Assembly: GCA_964601865.1 (NCBI GenBank)
Contig: CAZRPI010000109.1
Coordinates: 1 to 11,422 of the forward strand
Direction: 5' to 3'
DNA length: 11,422 nucleotides
Source: Pseudopelobacter sp964601865
GTDB taxonomy: Bacteria; Desulfobacterota; Desulfuromonadia; Geobacterales; Pseudopelobacteraceae
A program made the position numbers and the translations under genes. Positions 1 through 6,893 of this stretch are shown here, piece by piece. The notes below the pieces were generated by a model that had not been told where the DNA came from, did no database searches, and was given only the letters and a program-made list of their open reading frames with translations. The stretch's first letter is position 1. Each line of letters starts with the position of its first letter.

Positions 1-47
1 ATTGCCCGACCTAACCGCTGCGCCGTCATTCCTATTCATTATAAATA

Positions 48-77
48 TTGACATTGCCCCCAGTGCTTGTCATTAAT
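48..77 (+). promoter_or_regulatory. putative sigma-70 promoter of the ABC exporter gene
   Basis: A perfect -35 box TTGACA (48-53) is followed after 18 bases by ATTAAT (72-77), which matches four of six consensus -10 positions. Transcription would begin near base 84, leaving a leader of about 100 bases before the chosen ATG at 184. This argues against the in-frame TTG at 67 being the true start, since it would lie upstream of the transcript. Seen by eye only. Confidence 0.4.
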
Positions 78-183
78 TCCTAGCGAAAATATCAATGATT
101 TCACAACGGTTTTTCACTTGTCAGGGCATAGCGCGGGTAACCGCGTGTCGCAAAGCTGCCATTCCCGATTGGGGATAGAGGAT

Positions 184-1908
184 ATGGAGCCCATAAAAGA
201 CTGCGAGGAACACACTCTTTTCGATCTGATAAAGATTCTGTGGGACGTTCTGTCCGATGGCATCGGTCAGCAGAAGAAGAATCTGATATACGGCCTTGTT
301 TTCGCCCTGGCGGCGATCGGCTTTGTCCTGATGGTTCCACTTATCCTCAGGCACATCATCGATGTCGTGTTGCCCCAAAGAAACCCGTCCCTGCTGTTAC
401 GGTATTCGGCAATGCTTATTGCTTCCTATCTGACGGGTGCCCTGTTCTGGTCGGTCCAGATCCGGTTTTCGGTCAGGGCGTCCCAGAATGTTTTTTATGC
501 CCTGAGAACGAAACTGGTCAGCCGTATTCTGAGCAAACCCATCAGCTTCTTCGATGAATTCCTGTCGTCGGATTTACTGACACGTCTGGCCAACGACCTG
601 GAGTTCATCTCCGATTTTTTCTACCAGCACCTCTTCCGTTCCCTTTACCTCTGTGTCTATTCAACCGTCCTCATCATTTTCCTGTTGGTGTGGCATTGGA
701 AACTGGGGCTGATTGCCCTGTCCATGCTGCCGATACTGCTTCTGTTCGTAAATGCAACCCATAAACCCATCGCATCCAGGGCAAGAGCCACCAAAAAGAA
801 TCTTTCAGCACAAAATGAAGTTCTTATGGACTCACTGCTCGGATTCAGGGAACTGAGGTGTTTTCAGCAGGAAGCCGAGGCGATGAAACGATTTAACGCC
901 GCCTCCAGGACCTATACCGATTCCATGATCCGATCAACTGCCTTCGCCGACCAAACGCGCGTCGGGATTGATGTTATCGGACTTGTTATCTCGCTGGTTC
1001 CCTTTGTCGTGGGCGGGCTGCTTCTTGCCGCCCATGATTCCGCCATCACGACAGGACTGCTCGTTGCCTATTTTCAGGTATTGGGCAAGCTTACCGAACA
1101 GACGGAATTCATTTTTCTGGCCGTGACCAGATTGGCCCAACTGTATCCGGGTCTGCAGAGGCTGAAGGAGATTATTGACTTCCCTGAAGATCCGAGGATA
1201 GAGGCTGTGAATATCCATGATACTCCCGATTCCTGTGATATTGAGTTCAGAGATGTTCATTTTACCTACCCGTCGGGCAAGGAGGTGCTCAAAGGACTCA
1301 ACCTGAAGGTAAAACCGGGCGAAAAGCTGGCGATCATGGGCGCCAGCGGTTCCGGAAAATCGACCATCGCCAACCTTCTGCTCCGTTTTCTGACGCCTAC
1401 CCGGGGAACCGTGTTGTTCGGCGGCAGGGACATCCGGGAGTATTCCTGCCCGGTTTATCTCAGTTACTTCTCCTATGTCAGGCAGAAGAGCTACCTTTTC
1501 AATCAGACTATCTCGGAGAACATCGCGATGGGCTGGTATTCTGTCCCACGGGACAACATTGAAAATGTTGCGGAAACTGCCAAGATGCACGAATTTATCA
1601 ACACGCTGCCCCGGAAGTACGACACACTTCTGGGTGGTAAGAACGGGGTTGACCTGTCCGGCGGACAGAGGCAGAGAATCGCTCTGGCCCGTGCTCTTAT
1701 CAGAGACCCGGAAATTCTGGTGCTGGATGAATTTACCTCGGCGCTGGACAGCAGGGTGGAACAGGAAATCCTCGAAGATCTTTTCCGGATTTTCGAAAAA
1801 CAGACGATCATCTGCATTACCCACTCCAAGGCCGTTGCCTCCAGATTCGAAAAGATCGTTCATCTGGATGCCCTGAGTACGCAATCCGACCGGGCTTCGA
1901 ATTCCTGA
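184..1908 (+). CDS. ABC exporter, fused permease and ATP-binding domains
   Basis: This is a 574-residue half-transporter that would work as a homodimer in the inner membrane and drive export by ATP hydrolysis. Residues about 30-310 form a type I exporter membrane domain with hydrophobic stretches near 35-57, 73-95, 150-190 and 260-300. The nucleotide-binding domain carries Walker A GASGSGKST (386-394), a Q-loop (YVRQKS), the signature LSGGQ (491-495), Walker B ILVLDE ending in catalytic E516, a D-loop SALD, and switch His547. All catalytic residues are intact, and the length is usual for the MsbA/lipid/peptide exporter superfamily. There is no N-terminal C39 peptidase domain, so it would not itself cleave a double-glycine leader. 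The start is ATG184, preceded by GGGG and AGAGG; an in-frame TTG at 67 gives an extension with no domain character. The gene converges on the minus-strand lyase-fusion gene with 35 bases between stops. Substrate unknown: a lipid, peptide or small metabolite are all possible. Confidence 0.93.
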   Translation: MEPIKDCEEHTLFDLIKILWDVLSDGIGQQKKNLIYGLVFALAAIGFVLMVPLILRHIIDVVLPQRNPSLLLRYSAMLIASYLTGALFWSVQIRFSVRASQNVFYALRTKLVSRILSKPISFFDEFLSSDLLTRLANDLEFISDFFYQHLFRSLYLCVYSTVLIIFLLVWHWKLGLIALSMLPILLLFVNATHKPIASRARATKKNLSAQNEVLMDSLLGFRELRCFQQEAEAMKRFNAASRTYTDSMIRSTAFADQTRVGIDVIGLVISLVPFVVGGLLLAAHDSAITTGLLVAYFQVLGKLTEQTEFIFLAVTRLAQLYPGLQRLKEIIDFPEDPRIEAVNIHDTPDSCDIEFRDVHFTYPSGKEVLKGLNLKVKPGEKLAIMGASGSGKSTIANLLLRFLTPTRGTVLFGGRDIREYSCPVYLSYFSYVRQKSYLFNQTISENIAMGWYSVPRDNIENVAETAKMHEFINTLPRKYDTLLGGKNGVDLSGGQRQRIALARALIRDPEILVLDEFTSALDSRVEQEILEDLFRIFEKQTIICITHSKAVASRFEKIVHLDALSTQSDRASNS

Positions 1909-1943
1909 AACTTTCGTCCACTGAATATCCGGAGACGGTCAGT

Positions 1944-3968
1944 TCATGGACTCTGATCCACTCCGCGAACCCGCACTGCCTTCCAGACTGTCTGACAGGC
2001 GATGCGGTGTTCAAGCCAGGGGGACCGGGACCTGCAGACGGTTTCAAATTCCGCGGGTTTCATGAACCGGGCGGCAAACAGTTCCAGCGGGAGCGGATGG
2101 CTGGACAGGGTTTGCATGTCGACGTTTTTTATGCCGAGCGTTTTGACGGTTATTTCTTCCAGGCAGTGATTGCTCTCGATGGTCTGAACGTCCAGAATGA
2201 AACTGACGGCGCCCAATGTGTCATCGAAATTGACGATGTTTATGTTGGAACAATGCAGGATCTCTTCATGGAGGATGTCGCCCAGGTCGTGCAGGGGTAA
2301 TGTCAGTGAAGCCGTTGTCGCCAATGGGCCCGCTACGATCAGATCCTCATGGCAGAATCTCTTGCTGTCGTAGTGTTGGACATTGGTCAGGCGCAGGAGA
2401 GTCGACAGGCTCCTTATCTCGGACGCTTCGAATACCTTAACCAGGCGGTGTATGATCAGTTGACCCTTGTGGAGGGCCGGACAGGGCATGTGGGGACGGA
2501 TCAGGCGTTCGGGTGATTGCGCAAGGATCCTGGCTCTCAGGTGCGATCCGGCGGGGGAAGTGCCGGCGCTTCCCCCGGCCGGTTCCTCCCGGAAGGAGGT
2601 ATGCGCGAATATCCCGGGAAACAGCGTAAGTTTTGTGAACCGGAAGACCGTTTCGTCATTCTGGTTGGTGAGAACGTGGGTGCTCTCAACCACGGAATAT
2701 TCTCCACCCGAAGTCGGCCTGGACTGTTCGATCCTGAAATAGTTGTTGACCGTATCGTCCGGGTACAGAGGATTCAGGTATACCGCGTTCCGGAAACCGA
2801 GATGGAACTCCGCCGATTCGGAAAACCGGGAGATGGACATGCTGCCGCACAAGAGAAGCGGCAGACAATACGGAGCGATCGAATCGGCGAAGCCCATCCC
2901 GCGAGCCGTCTTGATGCTGGTTGACAGTCGATTGGTGTTGAAAAACGCCCCATCCCACTGGGTGATGACTGCATCCCTGATGGTCAGTTCAAATGGGCTG
3001 TGGACGATTTTTCCGGCGCTGATATCAGAGGCATCCACCCCGCCCCCGGGCATGTCACCCCTGACCATGTCCCTGCCTGACGGTTCCGGAATGTTTTTGC
3101 CTCTCATCAGAATGGATTTTGCGTGTTCCACGTGCGGAGGGCCGAAGAATGTTCGTCCGCTCCATTTCTTCGTGTAGATGTGCATGTTTTGATGGTGAAG
3201 CTCCAGAATCTCTCCCGCCCACGCAATTTCTTCCGGTTTTGGATTGAACAGATGATTTGTCAGATCCGCCTGATTCGGGTGAAGCAGAATCTTGCCGGAA
3301 AATCCCAATGCTTTCGAACGCTCGCACTCCAGAATGAAACCGTTCGGCCGGTCCAGTTTGTGGTAGGGCGTATCAATCGGCTCGAGACCGGCGGACCGGG
3401 CAGCCAGCACCACGATCTGGCGGGCCAGCAGGAAGCTTCCCCAGGTATCCTCTCCCTGGATGCTGGTGAGCAGATCGTTATGACCGAATATCAGCGCCAG
3501 GTTTCTTGGCGAAGCTTCAGCAATCCGCAATGCGTTCAACAGTCCCCGGGGCGTTTCAAGAACCGGCGCCAGCCGGAAATGTCTCGCCGGTAACCCGGAT
3601 GCAATCTCCGCCTGCCCGATCATCCGTTCATAGGTAATGACGTCATCAGGGGTGTCGATCATCGGCAGAATGAACAGGTTAACGTCCTGATGAGACAGAT
3701 GTATCAGATCGTCTTCCAGCTCTTTCCGGTTGTTGAGCCCGTTAAGCCGGACGGCAAGGTTGTATTCCGCGAACTTGCGTTTCCGGATTTGGCCGGCATG
3801 GAGTTCCCGGACTTCTTTTTTTCTGTCCGACGGAACGCCGTCCTCCATATCCAGAAGGTACCAGTCCGCTCTGTGCTTGTGGAACGTGTCACAGATTGCG
3901 CCCGAGGGCTTCAACAGCAGGATTGATCGTATGGGAGAAATGGGGGTGGACGCGGTCTTCAAAGTCAC
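1944..3968 (-). CDS. CitE-type acyl-CoA lyase fused to two hotdog (MaoC/FAS1-dehydratase-like) domains
   Basis: The protein is 674 residues. Residues about 12-260 are an HpcH/HpaI, citrate-lyase-beta-like TIM barrel with LLDMEDGV (38-45), VRLNG (73-77), PMIDTP (102-107), LETPRG (137-142; E138 a likely Mg ligand), GHNDL (162-166) and GFSGKILLHPNQ (222-233). Enzymes of this family split or form malyl-, methylmalyl- or citramalyl-CoA. Residues about 315-455 and 495-640 look like two hotdog folds, joined by a Gly/Ser/Ala-rich linker near 462-476. The second contains LTNVQHYD (527-534) followed by VAGPLA, resembling the motif region of mesaconyl-C4-CoA/itaconyl-CoA hydratases. The first lacks a recognisable Asp/His catalytic motif and may be structural or substrate-binding. 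A hydratase plus lyase fusion would interconvert an enoyl-CoA with an acyl-CoA and a 2-oxoacid; this is inference. The start is GTG3968, with AGAGG three bases upstream. TTG3962, eight bases from that site, is an alternative. It is the second gene of an operon with the condensing enzyme. The substrate is not identified. Confidence 0.85.
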   Translation of the reverse strand: MTLKTASTPISPIRSILLLKPSGAICDTFHKHRADWYLLDMEDGVPSDRKKEVRELHAGQIRKRKFAEYNLAVRLNGLNNRKELEDDLIHLSHQDVNLFILPMIDTPDDVITYERMIGQAEIASGLPARHFRLAPVLETPRGLLNALRIAEASPRNLALIFGHNDLLTSIQGEDTWGSFLLARQIVVLAARSAGLEPIDTPYHKLDRPNGFILECERSKALGFSGKILLHPNQADLTNHLFNPKPEEIAWAGEILELHHQNMHIYTKKWSGRTFFGPPHVEHAKSILMRGKNIPEPSGRDMVRGDMPGGGVDASDISAGKIVHSPFELTIRDAVITQWDGAFFNTNRLSTSIKTARGMGFADSIAPYCLPLLLCGSMSISRFSESAEFHLGFRNAVYLNPLYPDDTVNNYFRIEQSRPTSGGEYSVVESTHVLTNQNDETVFRFTKLTLFPGIFAHTSFREEPAGGSAGTSPAGSHLRARILAQSPERLIRPHMPCPALHKGQLIIHRLVKVFEASEIRSLSTLLRLTNVQHYDSKRFCHEDLIVAGPLATTASLTLPLHDLGDILHEEILHCSNINIVNFDDTLGAVSFILDVQTIESNHCLEEITVKTLGIKNVDMQTLSSHPLPLELFAARFMKPAEFETVCRSRSPWLEHRIACQTVWKAVRVRGVDQSP

Positions 3969-4013
3969 TTTCCTCTCGGACAGGATTTTTGGATTGGAAT
4001 TTACTTCCCCGCT

Positions 4014-5096
4014 TCAAATCTCGCCTTTCTCGTACAAGGCGAGTACTTCCCTGGCGCTGAAGGAGCGGCATTCCTTGAGGGCCCTGTCCTTGATGTTCTT
4101 CCGCATCCGGGCGTAATGGCTTTCGTCCAAAGGTCGCTGGAGCTCCTTTTCGAAGAGGTAGCGGAAGTTGCTGCTTCCTGAGTATTTGCCGAACCAGATT
4201 ACGGGCGCTTTGCCGGGGTACAGGATATACGTGCTTGTATCGCGCAGCAGGGCATGAACGTGGATACCGGTCTCGATGTAAAGGGATTGCTCGCTGAAGG
4301 GATCCGCGGGACTGCCGTGCATCAGGAGATCCCGGCCCAGGCGTTGGAAGGCCGCCAGATCGAGGCCTTCCACATGGATGTTGTGTTCCACCGCGAGCCT
4401 CAGCGTCACCGAGGTAAGGTTTGCGTTGCCCGCCCGTTCGCCGATGCCCGTCAGGGTTCCGGACACAAGGGAAGCCCCTGACAGCACCGCCTGGATGGTG
4501 TTTTCAACCGCAAGGCCGAGGTCGTTGTGGAAATGTACGCCGACGGCGCATCCGGTCTCCTTCATGACGTTCGTGACCATGCCGGCCGCGGATTCGGGTT
4601 GCAGGCAGCCCAGGGTGTCGCACAGGACCAGGTGCCGCAGACAGGGTTGCAAGGCCTTGCCCAGGCGGATCAGGAAGGGCAGGTCGGCCCGGGAAGCATC
4701 CTCGGCCGCGAAATCGATGTCGAGGCCCTTGCCGTGGGCGTACCGCGCGCATTCGAGAATCCTGCCGAAGGCTTCCTCCTGCCCAAGATTCTTGGACGAC
4801 AGGAGCATGTTGGATACGGGAAAGAAAAGGATCGCGCGCCGTGCGCCCAGGGCCACCACATGGTCGATGGCGGTGTATGAACAAAGACAGGCCGGGGCCA
4901 GGGGCAACCCCTCAGTGCAAAGCTCCTGGATCAGGGCGTCTTCGGCTTCCGTGACCCCTTCCATGATGTCGATGTCGCCGATGCCGCAAGCGGCGATACG
5001 CCTTGCAATATCGCGTTTCTGCTCGACGCTGAAGAAGATACCTACCTGTTGTTCCCCGTCCCGGAGGGTTTCATCGAACAACCGAATGCGGCGCAT
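4014..5096 (-). CDS. homocitrate/2-isopropylmalate synthase-like condensing enzyme (DRE-TIM metallolyase)
   Basis: The protein is 360 residues, the length of NifV-type homocitrate synthases and short alpha-isopropylmalate synthases without the regulatory domain. Family members condense acetyl-CoA (or another acyl-CoA) with a 2-oxoacid to give a 2-hydroxy-dicarboxylate. FDETLRDGEQQ at 7-17 supplies the catalytic Arg12 and metal ligand Asp13. HFHNDLGLAVENT at 188-200 supplies metal ligands His188 and His190. GIGERAGNANL at 217-227 holds the usual Asn ligand. GIHVHALLRDTSTY (about 277-290) and FGKYSG (302-307) match the C-terminal lid subdomain of homocitrate synthases. No LeuA-type allosteric domain is present. 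The ATG at 5096 is preceded on the minus strand by GAAGGGGGGG, a good ribosome binding site, and the DRE motif sits at the normal distance from the N-terminus. The stop lies 45 bp before the CitE-hotdog fusion start, so the two are almost certainly co-transcribed. No nif or lysine or leucine genes are nearby, so the physiological 2-oxoacid is uncertain. Confidence 0.88.
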   Translation of the reverse strand: MRRIRLFDETLRDGEQQVGIFFSVEQKRDIARRIAACGIGDIDIMEGVTEAEDALIQELCTEGLPLAPACLCSYTAIDHVVALGARRAILFFPVSNMLLSSKNLGQEEAFGRILECARYAHGKGLDIDFAAEDASRADLPFLIRLGKALQPCLRHLVLCDTLGCLQPESAAGMVTNVMKETGCAVGVHFHNDLGLAVENTIQAVLSGASLVSGTLTGIGERAGNANLTSVTLRLAVEHNIHVEGLDLAAFQRLGRDLLMHGSPADPFSEQSLYIETGIHVHALLRDTSTYILYPGKAPVIWFGKYSGSSNFRYLFEKELQRPLDESHYARMRKNIKDRALKECRSFSAREVLALYEKGEI

Positions 5097-5406
5097 GGCC
5101 CCCCCTTCACCATGAGGAAAAGAAGGAGAAGTTCCCTCAATTTTCTTGGCGGAAACGGTAGAAGCTTCTCCTCGCCCAGCAGGAACCGGGCGGGAGTCAT
5201 GCTATCAGAAATCGTCCAGTGGCAGAAGTTTTTTCCTCTTTCATGGGATCGACGTTGATCTTGCCGAGGAGGAAAAAAGGGGCAGCCGTTGTAAAAAGAA
5301 ACATTAGAAAGATTGACATCAACATCATTGCTTGCCATCGATTTCTATCGAAACTTTTCAATGATTTCAGGGAGGCCGCAGGGTCAAGGGAGTTGGGGCT
5401 GGACGA
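5097..5406. other. intergenic region between the minus-strand operon and the toxin gene
   Basis: This stretch of about 310 bases should hold the promoter of the minus-strand condensing-enzyme operon, but no convincing -35/-10 pair is visible. A plus-strand TTGACA at 5313-5318 has no good partner. A 63-codon plus-strand reading frame (GTG 5219 to TGA 5408-5410) occupies the place where an antitoxin would be expected; only its last residues look at all protein-like, and I cannot assign it. On the minus strand, a 43-codon hydrophobic frame (5328-5197) overlaps by ATGA a 52-codon frame (5200-5042). Neither is recognised. Confidence 0.4.
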
Positions 5407-5689
5407 ATGAACGGAGTATACCCTGATCTGGACCGAAAGCTTCACCCGCAACGCCGGAAAATTTCTTGCCCGTCATCCGGACCTGCGCCCGCAGGTGGCC
5501 GCGGTCCTGCGTGATCTGGAGTCCGATCCGTTCCAACCCCCTCTGAAGTTCCATCATCCGACCGGCAAACTCAAAGGTGTCCAGGCGGTGAGCATAACCC
5601 CTGGTTACCGCATCACCCTGGCCGTGATGGTTGTCGAGAGGGAGATCATCCTGCTTGATATCGGCAGCCATGATGAAGTCTACCGGTGA
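5407..5689 (+). pseudogene. RelE/YafQ-type (StbE-like) toxin gene with frameshifted start
   Basis: The frame 5411-5689 encodes 92 residues of a RelE/ParE-superfamily mRNA-interferase-type toxin. It opens TEYTLIWTESFTRNAGKF, has LKGVQAVSITPGYRITL in the core beta-strands, and ends EIILLDIGSHDEVYR, the characteristic tail of this toxin group. Such toxins cleave ribosome-associated mRNA and are neutralised by a partner antitoxin. The only well-placed ATG (5407) is one base out of frame. Removing one A from ATGAACGGAG would give a normal MTEYTLIW start. Without that change the first in-frame standard start is GTG5495, which loses about 28 conserved residues. It is therefore a degraded gene, a gene starting at a rare codon, or an assembly error. 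No antitoxin of a known family (RHH, Phd, RelB) is visible on either side. The next gene starts 26 bp downstream and could be co-transcribed. Confidence 0.68.
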
Positions 5690-5715
5690 ATCATGTTTAA
5701 ACGGGAGGATAATCG

Positions 5716-6036
5716 ATGCGAACGATTCCCGAAAGAGACTGGAAGTATCTTCGTGGCATAGAGAAGGAACTGCTGGCGGTGCTGTGCGCAAGGATCAACC
5801 GGAAGGCGCTGGAAATGCTGCAGGCGCCGGATGGAGACGAGCACGAACGGTATCTGCGGCTCTACAGGCATTACCGGGACTCGGACAAAATTGTTGCCGA
5901 TTGTTTCAATGACTGGCGGCGCTCAAACATCGCGCTCAAGCTGCTGCTCATACGCAGGCATAAGCTGCTTTCGGAAGAGATGGCCGCCAAGCTGTCGGAA
6001 GAAACCCGTGAACTGCTGAACAAATTGCCGGAATAA
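5716..6036 (+). CDS. small conserved hypothetical helical protein
   Basis: The product is 106 residues, highly charged, rich in Leu, Arg, Glu and Lys, and predicted by eye to be almost wholly alpha-helical. It has no signal peptide, membrane segment, cysteine pair or known catalytic motif. Notable segments are the N-terminal PERDWKYLRGIEKELL, the middle ERYLRLYRHYRDSDKIVADC and FNDWRRSNIALKLLLIRRH (about 64-82). It resembles small uncharacterised proteins of proteobacteria, but I cannot name its function. ATG5716 has a strong ribosome binding site GGGAGG seven bases upstream. It lies 26 bp after the toxin-like frame, so it might be a toxin-first antitoxin partner, though no DNA-binding motif supports that. 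An internally deleted relative of this gene is present at 11207-11290, which shows that the coding sequence is real and was present in at least two copies. It converges on the NHLP-like gene. Confidence 0.8.
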   Translation: MRTIPERDWKYLRGIEKELLAVLCARINRKALEMLQAPDGDEHERYLRLYRHYRDSDKIVADCFNDWRRSNIALKLLLIRRHKLLSEEMAAKLSEETRELLNKLPE

Positions 6037-6042
6037 CATGAA

Positions 6043-6091
6043 CTGTGGGGCATCCGGCTGTGGGGCAATTCATCATTCATTTCATGCCCCA
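6043..6091. terminator. putative bidirectional terminator with direct repeat
   Basis: Between two convergent genes the 10-mer CTGTGGGGCA occurs twice (6043-6052 and 6058-6067). Its core can pair with ATGCCCCA at 6084-6091, giving a stem of 7-8 bp from either copy. There is no clear U-run on the plus strand. A terminator role is inferred from the position between convergent stops. Confidence 0.3.
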
Positions 6092-6110
6092 TGAAGATGT
6101 AAACCCCGAT

Positions 6111-6446
6111 TTATTTGGATACGTAACTGGTAACCTCGAAATCCCAGGCCACGTCTTCATGTTCGGTAGCGGTTACGCACAGCCCCGGGGCCATCGTAAT
6201 GGTTTCATCCCTGAATTCATTCAGGATTTCTGTGTTATACCATTGATAAAATTCTGCCCGGTCATACATCGCGTACACCGTTTCCAGGTAATTCTTGCTG
6301 GAAGCAATCGGAATGACGATGCCGAATTGGTTGAGCGCCTGCTGGGGATCATCAAACAACATCTTTTTGAACGCTGTGTCCTGCCGGGCTTTTTCAAGAA
6401 TCTGCGCCTTAACATCATCCGTGAAAAAAGTGTTTTCTTCGCTCAT
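6111..6446 (-). CDS. NHLP-like (nitrile hydratase leader peptide-type) protein, possible RiPP precursor
   Basis: The product is 111 residues starting MSEENTFFTDDVKAQILEKA. Residues about 13-46 (ILEKARQDTAFKKMLFDDPQ, then ALNQFGIVIP) follow the pattern of the NHLP leader family: a helix with K-A-x-x-D-x-x-F-K, then DP-x-x-AL-x-x-x-GI-x-x-P. In that family the leader guides maturation enzymes to a C-terminal core that becomes a modified peptide (proteusins, TOMM products). Here the C-terminal part (about 47-111) is long and acidic, with one Cys (APGLCVTATE) and a tail rich in Val, Ser and Thr (FEVTSYVSK). No double-glycine junction is seen, so leader and core cannot be delimited. The start at 6446 is favoured because AGGGGGG lies about 10 bases upstream; a longer frame from 6497 adds 17 residues without family character. 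No radical-SAM, YcaO, LanM or peptidase gene is in the window, so it may be an orphan precursor, be served in trans, or be a small protein sharing the nitrile-hydratase fold. Confidence 0.75.
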   Translation of the reverse strand: MSEENTFFTDDVKAQILEKARQDTAFKKMLFDDPQQALNQFGIVIPIASSKNYLETVYAMYDRAEFYQWYNTEILNEFRDETITMAPGLCVTATEHEDVAWDFEVTSYVSK

Positions 6447-6525
6447 TTGGTTCAAGCCCCCCTGTTTTCCGCCATGCAGTCGGCAACTGATTTTCATGTA
6501 ACGGCAATGCGTTTTGCCTGCTGAC

Positions 6526-6555
6526 TGTATATCACCCGGTATGAGTCTCCGTCAA
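6526..6555 (-). promoter_or_regulatory. putative promoter of the NHLP-like gene
   Basis: On the minus strand TTGACG (6555-6550) is followed after 18 bases by TATACA (6531-6526). TG lies one base before the -10, making an extended -10 box (TGATATACA). Transcription would begin near 6519, giving a leader of about 70 bases before the ATG at 6446. This suggests the small gene is independently expressed. Confidence 0.45.
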
Positions 6556-6815
6556 GCGGGGGCTCTGGGTACGTCGTATTTTTGTCAAATGGAGAATTTT
6601 GCAGAACAAATTGAATTTCTCCTGCCGAACTTGTTGGTCATGTGAGTCATCGCCCTGCCTGCCATGTGCCTTGCCGCTCCGAACTGGGCGCCATGAATGT
6701 ACTCAGACGCTTCCCTGGAAAGGGCGGAAGTATCCTGAAAAGGCCGGAGGAAGAGACTCTTCTCAAAACGCGATCATCAAAAATCCGGAGAATTGGGCTG
6801 ACCCTTCATATGTTC

Positions 6816-6844
6816 TTGACGCCCCGTTGGTTCCCTTCTATGTT
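6816..6844 (+). promoter_or_regulatory. putative promoter of the acyl-CoA ligase gene
   Basis: TTGACG (6816-6821) and TATGTT (6839-6844) are separated by an ideal 17 bases. The transcript would begin near 6851, about 43 bases before the TTG start codon at 6894, and would include the AAGGAG ribosome binding site at 6878-6883. Confidence 0.45.
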
Positions 6845-6893
6845 TTCTGATCGGATAGCAATGAAATCGCGTCGCTGAAGGAGAACCCGTCCC

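Larger units (their letters stand above)
6447..6893. other. divergent intergenic region
   Basis: These 447 bases separate the minus-strand NHLP-like gene from the plus-strand acyl-CoA ligase gene. Each side has a plausible promoter (6526-6555 minus, 6816-6844 plus). In the middle (about 6600-6800) I see no convincing gene: the open frames there lack ribosome binding sites and protein-like composition. No operator or RNA element is recognised. Confidence 0.5.

Noticed and set aside
1..40. tRNA-like wording on the minus strand (GGCGCAGCGGTTAGG)
   Set aside because: It resembles a D-arm, but the D-stem does not pair and position 8/9 bases are wrong. The window edge prevents further checking.
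67..183. N-terminal extension of the ABC exporter from TTG67
   Set aside because: It overlaps the likely promoter and has no exporter-like sequence; ATG184 fits the family start.
934..1884. 316-codon minus-strand reading frame inside the ABC exporter gene
   Set aside because: It is the antisense shadow of a gene with intact ABC motifs; its translation shows no domain and has a skewed composition.
4378..5115. 245-codon plus-strand frame opposite the condensing-enzyme gene
   Set aside because: It is rich in Arg, Ser and Pro without motifs, and antisense to a clearly functional protein.
6043..6091. Direct repeats as part of a CRISPR or integron attachment site
   Set aside because: There are only two 10-base copies six bases apart, with no spacers, cas genes or integrase.
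6599..6878. Two overlapping plus-strand frames of 83 and 78 codons before the acyl-CoA ligase gene
   Set aside because: They lack good ribosome binding sites and protein-like composition and overlap the ligase promoter.
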